A stretch of 64,000 nucleotides of DNA from Pisaster brevispinus (Eukaryota; Echinodermata; Asteroidea; Forcipulatida; Asteriidae). Position numbers and translations under genes: made by a program. Below the pieces are notes generated by a model, which saw only the letters and a list, made by a program, of their open reading frames with translations, made no database searches and was not told where the DNA came from. The stretch spans positions 62,001-126,000 of the forward strand of contig JAMKCF010000053.1 of NCBI GenBank assembly GCA_023634235.1, given 5' to 3'. Below, one piece after another: positions 34,929 through 44,520 of the stretch; position 1 is the first letter of the stretch; the number at the start of each line of letters is the position of its first letter.

Positions 34929-35154
34929 GTCCAACAACAATAACTTTTAAACTTCGTTGCTACCTTCAGGCTCGTGTTAACCACACAGATTAAGGTTCAC
35001 AAAAGCAGTCCAACAACAATAACTTTTAAACTTCGTTGCTACCTTCAGGCTCGTGTTAACCACACAGATTAAGGTTCACAAAAGCAGTCCAACAACAATA
35101 ACTTTTAAACTTCGTTGATACCTTCAGACTCGTGTTAACCACACAGATTAAGCA
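34929..35154 (+). repeat. 79-bp tandem repeat, 2.9 copies, in the leader
   Basis: Units start GTCCAACAACAATAAC at 34929, 35008 and 35087 and run to GGTTCACAAAAGCA. The third is cut short after CACACAGATTAAG. The near identity of copies fits a young element. Confidence 0.9.
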
Positions 35155-35607
35155 GCATTGTTAAGCCCATTCAACCACTTGTAACTTTGACAAGGCATAA
35201 CATTAGTACTGCAATTACTGCGCTCAAAGCAAAAAAAAAACCCGCTTCAAAAGTTAACAGAGTTACGCCTTATTTTCTGAATTGATTCTCACTGTACTGT
35301 GCGTTAAAGGCGTAATTCAGCTGCAGATTTTAAGTAAAATCGGCGTTTGGTATGTTTATGCTTGTCAAAGTTACACTGTAAAATGAATTGAAAGTTTAGT
35401 GGAAAGTAGTGTGACCTATATACTTACCTGTTTCAGTTGTTGAAGGTACATTTAAAAGAGCAGTGGAATTTGAATCTGACATTCATTTTTTTTTGCAAAG
35501 CACTGAGCTTGATATTGAGTTGTACTATTACTCATTAACTAAGTTGAATCTAAATCAAACTGTTCATTATTATTAAGTGTTTACAAATTTAAGTCACCCC
35601 ATGCAAC

Positions 35608-37035
35608 ATGGCTACCTCTAGAAAACAACCAACAGACGAACTGCTATATCAATCTCCGACGTCAACTCGTTGGCATCCATCAACCCGAAATCGAACTGTG
35701 TCAACTCCAGTAGTCAGCCATCACCCGCGCCAGACTTCTCGTCAACCTACCACTTTACCAAACCCACCACCACTAGCAGACGACCGAACCCCCAGTGAAC
35801 GATTTCTATCTGACCTCGACACAATGGAGCGTCGACTCAGGTCTAGGAATCTGCTTCCACCGGAGTTGCAGCGGGAAAAACCAACACATAATACCTCTAG
35901 GCCAGCAACCAGACGAAGTATTTCTCCTTCACTATACCGTGGTACACCACCGCCGAAACACCACCATCATTCAGTCTCGATTCAGAACCCTTACTCTCCA
36001 TCAATCCCAAGTAAGAGTCATCATTCCATCTCATCACTTGCTGCCAAGAATCACCGTTCTACATCAACTCCAACCCAGAATTATCCCTCTACTCCTAATC
36101 CTGTCCATCTCATGCCTTCTCATCAGGTCAAACGCGTTCCTATCTACACTGGTTGCGAGGGATCTACCATTGAAATTGAAGATTGGGTCAGAGATACAAG
36201 ATACTTGATAGAGACAACGGCAATACCTACCGAAATGCAGTTTTCTACTATTGTAAGATACCTCGGAGGAGCGGCGAGAAAATTAGTCCTAAATCTACCA
36301 CCTGATCAACAGACGATCAACTTCGCATTTGCAGAACTCAAAGCTCAGTTTGGTGACAGTCTGATGTCCGGTGACCCATTGGCCGAGTTCTATGAACGTG
36401 TGCGACTACAAAAAGAATCGCCTGGAATCTATGCTGTGGAGTTGGAAGCCACGCTCCGTACCGTTGAAGAAAGAATGAACAAAACCCAGCCTTGGCCAAA
36501 CAGAAATAAGATGCTTACTCAACAATTCATGAGAGGGGTGCGAAACGAGAAAATAACCAACCGACTTGCTCCTATGAAACCACGAGAGATGTCATTCAGA
36601 GAACTACAAATCGAACTGCGCCAGATAGAAAGAGAAAACAGGATGGGTTCTACAATGACCACAGACACCACCAAAGCACTCTCTCAACCCCAATATGCAA
36701 GGCCAACTTATCAGAGTGCTCCACCCAAGCAAACCAAGGCACCTGCCACACAAGAAGCTCAACGAACACCACTCAATTCTTCAAATGATGAAGTGCTACA
36801 AAACCTCATCTTAACAGTACAAAAGCTCACACAGAAGGTTGACCAGATGTCTACAATGCCCATACAATATCAGCATCGAAGGCAAGAGTACCAAGCCTCA
36901 AATCGACAGATAACTTGCCACAAATGTGGACAAGATGGACACATAGCCAGAGGTTGTCGCAACATGCCGTCAAACTACCAAGGCCCACGGCCGAAGGGCA
37001 AGCCGTCCGAGGCCCAGAAATACCTAGCCCAATAG
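35608..37035 (+). CDS. gag: Gag polyprotein (475 aa)
   Basis: The structural protein that forms the retrotransposon particle. Residues 1-165 are Pro-, Ser-, Thr- and His-rich and low complexity. About 170-340 is a helical Ty3-type capsid region, with a WVRDTRYLIE segment and a YERVRLQKE segment. About 395-420 is a Gln-rich stretch, and near residue 438 is one CCHC zinc knuckle (CHKCGQDGHIARGC) that binds RNA. The start is the first Met of the open frame, in CAACATGGCT context. It overlaps the pol frame by 121 nt, with pol in -1 relative to gag. The frame is intact. In the family, gag is made in excess over pol. Confidence 0.93.
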   Translation: MATSRKQPTDELLYQSPTSTRWHPSTRNRTVSTPVVSHHPRQTSRQPTTLPNPPPLADDRTPSERFLSDLDTMERRLRSRNLLPPELQREKPTHNTSRPATRRSISPSLYRGTPPPKHHHHSVSIQNPYSPSIPSKSHHSISSLAAKNHRSTSTPTQNYPSTPNPVHLMPSHQVKRVPIYTGCEGSTIEIEDWVRDTRYLIETTAIPTEMQFSTIVRYLGGAARKLVLNLPPDQQTINFAFAELKAQFGDSLMSGDPLAEFYERVRLQKESPGIYAVELEATLRTVEERMNKTQPWPNRNKMLTQQFMRGVRNEKITNRLAPMKPREMSFRELQIELRQIERENRMGSTMTTDTTKALSQPQYARPTYQSAPPKQTKAPATQEAQRTPLNSSNDEVLQNLILTVQKLTQKVDQMSTMPIQYQHRRQEYQASNRQITCHKCGQDGHIARGCRNMPSNYQGPRPKGKPSEAQKYLAQ

Positions 37036-40000
37036 AAAACAAATCTGCTAAGTCTCTTCACAGTCACACCACACCAAATTACCAGCAACTCATTGGGCCA
37101 AACAATGAAGACATCGTCGACATAAATGGGAAAAACTTCACTGCTCTCATCGATTCAGGCTCACAAATAACTTCCATCACTGAAGACTTATGGAAAACAC
37201 ATCCATCGTTACAGAATCTAATACTGTCAGAAGTCAACGTCTCCATCGAAGGTGCCAGTGGCCAGAAGGTTCCTTATCTTGGTGTAGTGCCAATTTCCAT
37301 CTCCATCATGGGTGTTACCTATACAGATGTTCCAGCGTTCGTAGTGCCAACCGACAGCTACCGAAAGAACGTGCCCGTCTTGATTGGTACCAATGTCATT
37401 CGAGCGTCTAGAAATGACCAGTGCCGAGCCAGAGGACAGAACTACCTTCAAGAAGTCGGAGGCGAAAGTAATGCATGGCAGACGGCATACATCAACACAA
37501 CAGATCTCGATTTAGGTGACCCACAAGGAAAGATTGGATATGCAAAATACGTTGGCCAATTTCCACGAGTTATACCACCAGGAAAAGAAGTTGACGTGAT
37601 CTGCGAAGCACCTCCCAATCCAAATGGTCATACCTACACCGCAATAGTTGAAGGGTTTCCACAGAATGTGTCATATCTCCGAGTTGGTAATATAGTTGCA
37701 GATGTTTATCAAAACCGGAGGATTCCTGTACGTCTTTGCAATATTACCGCCAAGCCCATCACAATTAGACGTAATTGTAAGCTTGCACAAGTTTCCTCCA
37801 TCATCCACGTGGAATACGAATCTCCTCTCAAGCAACAGGCACATTCACAAGACAGACGAGACATAGCAAACAGTGCAGATAGTCTTCATCCAACCAATCT
37901 CCATCCATCCGATCTCCGCCACTCTAGTCTCCATCCAACAAAACTCCAACAACCAACAGTCGGCAGAAGCAGGAATGTCAGAGCATCCGAAGATTTTGCT
38001 AACATTCCATCTTTGGACTTATCTTATGCTAAGCTTGATAATGATAAACAGAGAGAACAACTAGCAAATCTTCTTCACAAACATGCTGATGTTTTCTCCG
38101 TCAATTCCTTAGACTACGGTTGCACTTCCACAATCAAGCACACCATACCCCTGGTAGACACACAACCGTTCCGTCTTCCCCACCGTCGTATACCACCAAT
38201 GCAGTACCAAGCCGTAAGAGAACATCTTAAATGTATGGAGGATTCAGGAGCTATCCGTCGTAGCTGTTCCCCATATGCCTCTCCAATGGTCATAGTCCAT
38301 AAGAAAGACGGGTCTCTTCGAATATGCATTGACTACAGACAATTAAATAACAGGACGGTGCGTGACGCATTTCCTCTTCCGAGAATAGAAGAAGCATTGG
38401 ATGCACTTGGCAATGCAACTTTCTTCACGACACTGGATTTAACGTCAGGGTACTGGCAGGTGGAAGTAGAAGAATGTGACAAGGCTAAAACTGCGTTTAC
38501 CACTCCAATGGGACTCTATGAATGTAACCGTATGCCATTTGGACTACAGAATGCCCCAGCTACCTTCCAACGCCTGATGTTATCATGCCTAGGTGACAAG
38601 AACTACTCAACCATTTTACTCTACCTGGACGATATAATAGTTTTTTCGTCAACATTTGAGGAACATCTTGAGCGTCTTGACCAAGTATTCTCATGTCTCC
38701 ATCAGCATGGTTTAAAAGTAAAACCATCGAAATGCCACCTTCTCCAGCAAGAGGTGAAATATCTTGGTCACATTGTCTCAGCAAAGGGCATATCTGCTGA
38801 TCCAGAAAAGATATCACAAGTCAGTGGTTGGCAGACACCCTCTAACCGAAAGGAACTTCAACGATTCTTAGGTTTCACTGGTTACTACAGACGATTTATA
38901 AAGGGCTACTCCGACATCGTCTCACCACTCTACAAATTAACATCTGGTGAACCAAGACGAAAGAAAAGAGGTTCACAAATCAAGAAAAGGCACAATCCTC
39001 CACCTCCATTCATATGGACAACACAACATCAACAAGCTATGGATACACTAACATTTCATCTGACATCAGCACCTATCCTGGCGTATGCAGACTTCACAAC
39101 CCCTTTCATCCTTCAGACCGATGCGTCCGGCGTCGGACTTGGGGCAGTTCTTAGTCAAATCCAGAATGGGACCGAACGCGTCATTGCCTACGTCAGTAGA
39201 GGACTGAACCCCGCAGAGTCTCGATACCCAGCTCATAAACTAGAGTTTTTAGCAATGAAATGGGCCGTGACAGACAAACTTCGCGACTATCTACTGGGAA
39301 ACAGCTTTACCGTCCTCACCGATAACAACCCCCTACTATACGTGACTTCATCAGCAAAACTTGACGCTACTGGTCAAAGATGGGTTGCCGCTTTGTCCCA
39401 GTTTAACTTCACCATTAAGTACAAACCAGGAAAGAACAACGCTGCTGCAGACGCCTTGTCAAGGAAGCCACAGAGCGAAATGACTAGGAGCTCCATAGAA
39501 TTCCAGCGAGAGGCAGTGACCATCCCCGCTGGTAGTGTACAAGCCATCTGTGATGGATATCCTTCTACATCTCAACCATTTCTAGAATCATCTAATACGG
39601 TACACTGTGAGGTTATAACTCGACAAGCAGCTAAAACCACCACCAAACTGCAGAACACCATCGAAGAAGGGTTACCACGTGTGTCTAAACAAGAACTTGC
39701 CATTGCACAAAGAGACGACCCGGTCATATCTCGTGTTTTGTTCTTCGTCGACCAACATCTGAGACCAACAAAATCTGAACGGGTTCGAGAATCACCAGAG
39801 TGTTCAATCTACTTCAGACAATGGGAAAGACTAATCATTCAAGATAGCATCCTATATAGACAAAGAAAGACACCAGATGGCAAGACGTTATTACAGCTGA
39901 TTCTACCTCAACAATTTCAAGCATTGGCAATGACATCTCTTCATAATGACCTAGGTCACTTGGGCTTTGAGAGGACGATAGATATGATCAGGAGCAGATT

Positions 40001-41642
40001 CTTTTGGCCCAAGATGGCAGAAGAAGTAAAGAAATGGTGTGAGCAGTGCAAACGATGTTGTCTGCGTAAAACCAGACCCAGCAAGATGACGAGAGTTCCA
40101 CTGGTTAGCATCAATACAACAGAGCCACTAGAATTAATCTGCATAGACTTCCTTAAGCTTGAGAAGTCTAAAGGAGGATTCGAAAACATCCTAGTTATCA
40201 CCGACCATTTCACTAAATATGCACAAGCTCATCCAACACGTGACCAGAAAGCATTAACCGTCGCCAAAATTCTGTGGAAAGATTTTATTCAGCACTACGG
40301 ATTTCCTGTGCGAATTCATGCAGACCAAGGCCGGAATTTCGAGAGCAATCTAATAAAAGAGCTCTGCAAAGTCTGCGGCGTTAAGAAAAGTCGTACCACG
40401 CCATACCATCCTCAAGGAAACGGGCAGACAGAACGGTTCAATCACACACTGTTAAACATGCTTGGCACATTAGAAACCAACCAGAAACAGGATTGGAAAC
40501 AGCATGTAGGTGCAATGACGCACGCGTATAATGCTACCCGTCACGAGTCTACAGGCTATGCTCCCTTTCTACTCATGTTCGGACGTCATCCAAACCTCCC
40601 CATAGACTTGATGTTTGGACTTAATCCCAGCGATAACGAAGACCCACCATCCTACGATGATTTTGTAATCAAGCTAAGAGACAACCTACAATCCGCCTAC
40701 AAAATCGCAAATGAAGTCAAAGAGAAAGCCAAGTCGAAACAAAAACGTCTTTACGACAGAAACACAACAGAGGCAAGCCTTCGTCAAGGTGACCGAGTGC
40801 TTGTACAGCACAAACACGTAGTGGGAACTCAGAAGTTGGCAGATAGATGGGAGCCCCACCCATACGTAGTGGTATCTAAACAGCCAAATCTGCCAGTATA
40901 TGTAGTCTGTTCACTGAACGATGGTAAAGAACGAACACTACACCGTAACCTTCTTACCCCATGCATGTTTTTACCAGTAGAAATGCAATCTCCTTCAAAA
41001 GAAGATGACGCAGTCAAAGAAAAATCTCCTTCAAAAGAAGATGACGCAGTCAAAGAAACATTTACTTCAAAAGAAGAAAGCGCGATAGAAGAAGACAAAC
41101 CAGCAAGTCCAAACAGAGACCGGCAAATTACAGAGGAACACATTTCAAGTGACGAAGAGGGGGACATATCATTTATCCCTGTAATTATACAGCCAAATAA
41201 TACAAGAAACAGTCACTCAGAAATACAATCAGTGGACGAAAATGAAACGTCCATTAACTATCTCCTACCTGAGTTAAGTACAACACAAACCACTTACATG
41301 GATACACTAAAATCTTCATCAAAGTCCTCAAAAGAAAATCTAACGTCGGTATCATCGGTTCATCGTCCAGAAACAGAGATTTCCACTGACACAGAAACAA
41401 CAAAAGAGGAACCCGAACTACTTCTACGTCAGTCAACCAGACTCATTAAACCAGTTGAAAGGCTGAAGTATGATTATCTTGGACAGACAAAATTACATAG
41501 AATAAGAGATGAAGATGAAGTGAAACAGCTCCAATCAAAGCTACTGGCTGGACAGAAATTGTTGGCAAAATGGAAGAGCCCAAAAATGACTGCAAGAAGA
41601 AAAATGGCCAGCATGAGATTTTTCCTTCAAGAACATACCTAA
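36915..41642 (+). CDS. pol: Pol polyprotein: protease, reverse transcriptase, RNase H, integrase
   Basis: A 1575-codon open frame. Approximate positions: aspartic protease IDSGSQ near residue 80; reverse transcriptase with LDLTSGYWQVEV, MPFGLQNAPATFQ and the catalytic YLDD near 570; RNase H from QTDASGVG near 735 to AAADALSRKP; integrase HHCC zinc finger starting LHNDLGHLGF near 1010, catalytic Asp near 1078 (CIDFLK) and 1136 (HADQGRNF), and Glu near 1173 (QTERFNH); then a basic LRQGDRVLV segment and HRNLL. The last ~210 residues are acidic and Ser-rich, with a repeated SPSKEDDAVKE unit and no recognised domain. No chromodomain is seen. It is probably expressed as Gag-Pol by -1 frameshifting in the overlap; no standard slippery heptamer was spotted. 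All motifs look intact. Confidence 0.95.
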   Translation: MPQMWTRWTHSQRLSQHAVKLPRPTAEGQAVRGPEIPSPIENKSAKSLHSHTTPNYQQLIGPNNEDIVDINGKNFTALIDSGSQITSITEDLWKTHPSLQNLILSEVNVSIEGASGQKVPYLGVVPISISIMGVTYTDVPAFVVPTDSYRKNVPVLIGTNVIRASRNDQCRARGQNYLQEVGGESNAWQTAYINTTDLDLGDPQGKIGYAKYVGQFPRVIPPGKEVDVICEAPPNPNGHTYTAIVEGFPQNVSYLRVGNIVADVYQNRRIPVRLCNITAKPITIRRNCKLAQVSSIIHVEYESPLKQQAHSQDRRDIANSADSLHPTNLHPSDLRHSSLHPTKLQQPTVGRSRNVRASEDFANIPSLDLSYAKLDNDKQREQLANLLHKHADVFSVNSLDYGCTSTIKHTIPLVDTQPFRLPHRRIPPMQYQAVREHLKCMEDSGAIRRSCSPYASPMVIVHKKDGSLRICIDYRQLNNRTVRDAFPLPRIEEALDALGNATFFTTLDLTSGYWQVEVEECDKAKTAFTTPMGLYECNRMPFGLQNAPATFQRLMLSCLGDKNYSTILLYLDDIIVFSSTFEEHLERLDQVFSCLHQHGLKVKPSKCHLLQQEVKYLGHIVSAKGISADPEKISQVSGWQTPSNRKELQRFLGFTGYYRRFIKGYSDIVSPLYKLTSGEPRRKKRGSQIKKRHNPPPPFIWTTQHQQAMDTLTFHLTSAPILAYADFTTPFILQTDASGVGLGAVLSQIQNGTERVIAYVSRGLNPAESRYPAHKLEFLAMKWAVTDKLRDYLLGNSFTVLTDNNPLLYVTSSAKLDATGQRWVAALSQFNFTIKYKPGKNNAAADALSRKPQSEMTRSSIEFQREAVTIPAGSVQAICDGYPSTSQPFLESSNTVHCEVITRQAAKTTTKLQNTIEEGLPRVSKQELAIAQRDDPVISRVLFFVDQHLRPTKSERVRESPECSIYFRQWERLIIQDSILYRQRKTPDGKTLLQLILPQQFQALAMTSLHNDLGHLGFERTIDMIRSRFFWPKMAEEVKKWCEQCKRCCLRKTRPSKMTRVPLVSINTTEPLELICIDFLKLEKSKGGFENILVITDHFTKYAQAHPTRDQKALTVAKILWKDFIQHYGFPVRIHADQGRNFESNLIKELCKVCGVKKSRTTPYHPQGNGQTERFNHTLLNMLGTLETNQKQDWKQHVGAMTHAYNATRHESTGYAPFLLMFGRHPNLPIDLMFGLNPSDNEDPPSYDDFVIKLRDNLQSAYKIANEVKEKAKSKQKRLYDRNTTEASLRQGDRVLVQHKHVVGTQKLADRWEPHPYVVVSKQPNLPVYVVCSLNDGKERTLHRNLLTPCMFLPVEMQSPSKEDDAVKEKSPSKEDDAVKETFTSKEESAIEEDKPASPNRDRQITEEHISSDEEGDISFIPVIIQPNNTRNSHSEIQSVDENETSINYLLPELSTTQTTYMDTLKSSSKSSKENLTSVSSVHRPETEISTDTETTKEEPELLLRQSTRLIKPVERLKYDYLGQTKLHRIRDEDEVKQLQSKLLAGQKLLAKWKSPKMTARRKMASMRFFLQEHT

Positions 41643-41888
41643 CAACTTTTTGCTCTTTCTATTTAATTTCCCCGCCACTCCACAGTTTTTTTTTTTTTAC
41701 CAATATAAAGTTTGTCCAAGAATGACAATGGTCAAGGATGTTTAACTTGGTATTTAGCTATATTTAATTAATTATTGTTAAGAGGCTTCTCAACAGTTGA
41801 AACGAAGAAGTAGGTCAATAACTGTAACTTGTATTTTCTTTGAACATAATTTGGTTTATTACAAAATGTCGAGGTCGACATTTATTTC

Positions 41889-41902
41889 GAAAGGGAGAAC
41901 AA
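41889..41902 (+). other. Polypurine tract
   Basis: GAAAGGGAGAACAA lies directly before the 3' LTR. It is the expected RNase H-resistant primer for plus-strand synthesis. Confidence 0.8.
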
Positions 41903-42639
41903 TGTGACGGTCATGAAACTATCTTGCGCATGCCCGCAATCTATTTTTAGTAGCTTTATCTATTACGTAATACTACCAGAGTAGCGCCCTCAGCGATTTC
42001 ATTTTCGCGGGCTATCAGTTCATAATATCCTTAGACGAAGACCTAAGTGCATCATGTTTCTCTTCGTCAACAGGTAATTATGTTTTAACTTACTTATTGC
42101 TTACCTTTTGCATTAATATTGTTCAATCGAACAAGTACCATCATATTCCGTATACCTTCATAGTCTAAGTTGTATATATTTTCTATTTAATCATTGATTT
42201 ATTGACTCGTTTGCCATGGATACCGAAGAGACAAACGGAGAGTTAGCTTTATACCATTTTCATGTCCTTAAGACAACTTATGTATTCGTTATGTAAATTC
42301 CTCTTGGGACAATGCAGTCCCTTCGTTTACATTTACAACCTATTTATTAAACAAGCTCTGCTTAAGTTAATTGATAATTTCCGAGATGATTCTCAAGATG
42401 GCGGACGCCGCCCAGATTATGGCGCGAACCGCAGAGATAGTTGAAAGTTCAATTATTAGTATTATGTAACCTTTTATAAATATTATTGTATCAGTTCATA
42501 ATATCCTTAGACGAAGACCTAAGTGCATCATGTTTCTCTTCGTCAACAGATCTTACTGTAAATAAACAACCAGCTTTGGAAACAAGTGTATAAGAACAGC
42601 CGTGTCAATTGTGAGATTTAATAAGTCAGAGGGGTCACA
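41903..42639 (+). repeat. 3' LTR (737 bp)
   Basis: Same length as the 5' LTR and identical wherever compared by eye, including both copies of the internal 61-bp repeat. Followed by the TGAC target duplication. Confidence 0.95.
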
Positions 42640-42643
42640 TGAC

Positions 42644-43230
42644 AATGATCTATGTTTGAGGTACTTTGAAGTACATGTATATAAAACAAAAATAGGGCGC
42701 ATTTTATTTATACACAGGAGGGAATAACTCGTTGAAATCTGGACTATTCCATTTTACCTCAAGGTTATATTCTGCTATATTGTGCTCCTGTGTGCATCCA
42801 ATATTTGAATAGTGAATACCTTTAAATAAAGCCACTTGCTGCTGTGTAAACGAATATGTAAACCAAATGACATAAATGGCATATTGTCAGAGGGCAAGCG
42901 TATGCAATTACACTTGATATGTCAAATTACATTATTTAAAGAATGACCTTTAATGTTTAGAACTATTTATATGGTTACATTGAGCCTAAAAACCCATGCT
43001 GTTTATTGAGTTGTTAAATACTTTATTATTAAAAATAAGCATTTCCTTTTGCTTTAAACAGATGCTAGGCACAATTCAGTTTGACTGTCAAGAAAAAAAC
43101 GGACACAAAATCATGAACTCAATTAAAGGCATAATCCTGTATACTGTTATAGTTGAAGAGTTTGAATTTCATTTGATTAAGATATGTTTTGGTTTTCGTG
43201 GTGTCTCACAACAGGCGCCGGATGGTTGTT
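42644..43230. other. No gene seen
   Basis: AT-rich sequence between the retrotransposon and the hairpin array. No inverted repeats or exons stood out. Confidence 0.5.
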
Positions 43231-43535
43231 AGCCATGCAACTTTAATGGTTGCATTAAAGTTGCAAGGGATTGTGGTCCATGCTACTTTAATGGTTGCAT
43301 TAAAGTTGCAAGGGATTGTGGTCCATGCTACTTTAATGGTTGCATTAAAGTTGCAAGGGTTTGTGGTCCATGCTACTTTAATGGTTGCATTAAAGTTGCA
43401 AGGGATTGTGGGCCATGCTACTTTAATGGTTGCATTAAAGTTGCAAGGGATTGTGGGCCATGTAACTTTAATGGTTGCATTAAAGTTGCAAGGGATTGTG
43501 ATCCATGCTACTTTAATTGTTACATTGAATGAGAG
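43231..43535. repeat. Tandem array of 45-bp units, each able to form a hairpin
   Basis: Between six and seven copies of a 45-bp unit. Each contains CTTTAATG-GTTG-CATTAAAG. In the first unit the arms extend to 12 bp (GCAACTTTAATG and CATTAAAGTTGC); later units have one mismatch. Because 45 is a multiple of 3, the array stays open as a 15-residue peptide repeat on the plus strand, but there is no sign that it is translated. Confidence 0.95.
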
Positions 43536-44518
43536 TTTATCTTAAGTACTACATATCATATATGCTTAGCTTGAAAATTAAGAGCAGACATTTAAAACAG
43601 CTCCTAAAAGTAGTTTGCTTAAGTGCATAATTAAAAACACATCATGTGTAAAGCGAAAATGTGTTACCGTCTATTTTTAACATCATACAATAATTGTCAT
43701 TTAGGTACCATGGTACTGTTTTTTAAATGTGTTGAGTGTTATTAAAGAATGTTATAAGTGCAATGGTTCACACATGAAGCTGTTTGGCATTTTCGTGGAG
43801 CAATCCTTCAACCATCCTAACCCTCTTACCACTTTTGCCATTGTAAAGTTTGACTTCATTAAGGCTTTAGGCCTTGGCTGGTCTCTGTCTCGTGCCACCA
43901 GTAATCACTCATAAAGTTCTTCCATTGGTGAACCTGCATTTTGTCAATGGGCACCTCAGCCGAATGTAACTTTCTTTTTCTTTTTTCTTCTTTTTTTCTA
44001 ATTTTGTTTTCAAAAAATTATGGATAACCAATAATGTGGCTTAGGAAAACATGTCGATTAGAATAATGCACGTAGATTTAAACACTGTAAAACTTGTACA
44101 GTCCAGGTAATTATCAAATTCAGTGACAAGCAAGGCATTTTTTTTATCGTTGGCGCCAATTATGAACGGAAATGCGTCAACGTGTTGCCTGTCAAGCACG
44201 AGAGGGCGTGCTTGTCGCCGAGTGGCACGGCCATGCGCCAGCAGCGCGAGCAGCCAGCCTAGCATTTAGCAATAGCATGCAGTACAGTAGCACGGTGATG
44301 GGATACCGGAGTTCAGGCGAAATAATTAGTGTTTTCTTTGGATAAATACATTTTGGTGTGTCTAACTTCACCAAGTCGTTACTAGGATCGACTGAGGACT
44401 CCACAGGCTTTTAGTGGCGACGGAAACGGGCAGAATTTCATTGGGTGAGTTCGAAAAAATTGTTCAATTTTCGTGTTTCAAACATCGGATGGTACCTAGC
44501 CTTCCCGTTCGCAACGTG
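43536..44518. other. Non-coding, with a CpG-richer hairpin patch
   Basis: Mostly AT-rich. Near 44185-44265 the DNA becomes CpG- and GC-richer, with a perfect CAAGCACG-AGAGGG-CGTGCTTG inverted repeat at 44193-44214. The patch at 44390-44450 contains GGCGACGGAAACGGG followed by a donor-like TGGGTGAGT. It could be a promoter and first exon, but nothing decisive was seen. Confidence 0.4.
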
Positions 44519-44520
44519 TA

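Larger units (their letters stand above)
34586..35607 (+). other. Untranslated leader of the retrotransposon
   Basis: About 1 kb without a long open frame lies between the LTR and gag. It contains the 79-bp tandem repeat at 34929-35154 and otherwise AT-rich sequence. Packaging signals are likely here but cannot be seen directly. Confidence 0.6.
33845..42643 (+). mobile_element. Complete Ty3/gypsy LTR retrotransposon with target duplications
   Basis: TGAC at 33845-33848 and 42640-42643 flanks two 737-bp LTRs (33849-34585 and 41903-42639). The LTRs begin TGTGAC and end GTCACA and show no difference by eye. Between them are a primer-site candidate, a leader of about 1 kb, gag, pol and a polypurine tract. 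Pol order is protease, reverse transcriptase, RNase H, integrase, which is the Ty3/gypsy order. No envelope gene is present. Identical LTRs and open frames point to a recent insertion, probably still competent. Confidence 0.95.

Noticed and set aside
40829..41167. 112-codon antisense frame over the pol tail
   Set aside because: Shadow of the low-complexity SPSKEDDAVKE repeat on the opposite strand.
43189..43545. 118-codon repeat protein
   Set aside because: It exists only because the hairpin unit is 45 bp; no start context, splice sites or flanking coding sequence.
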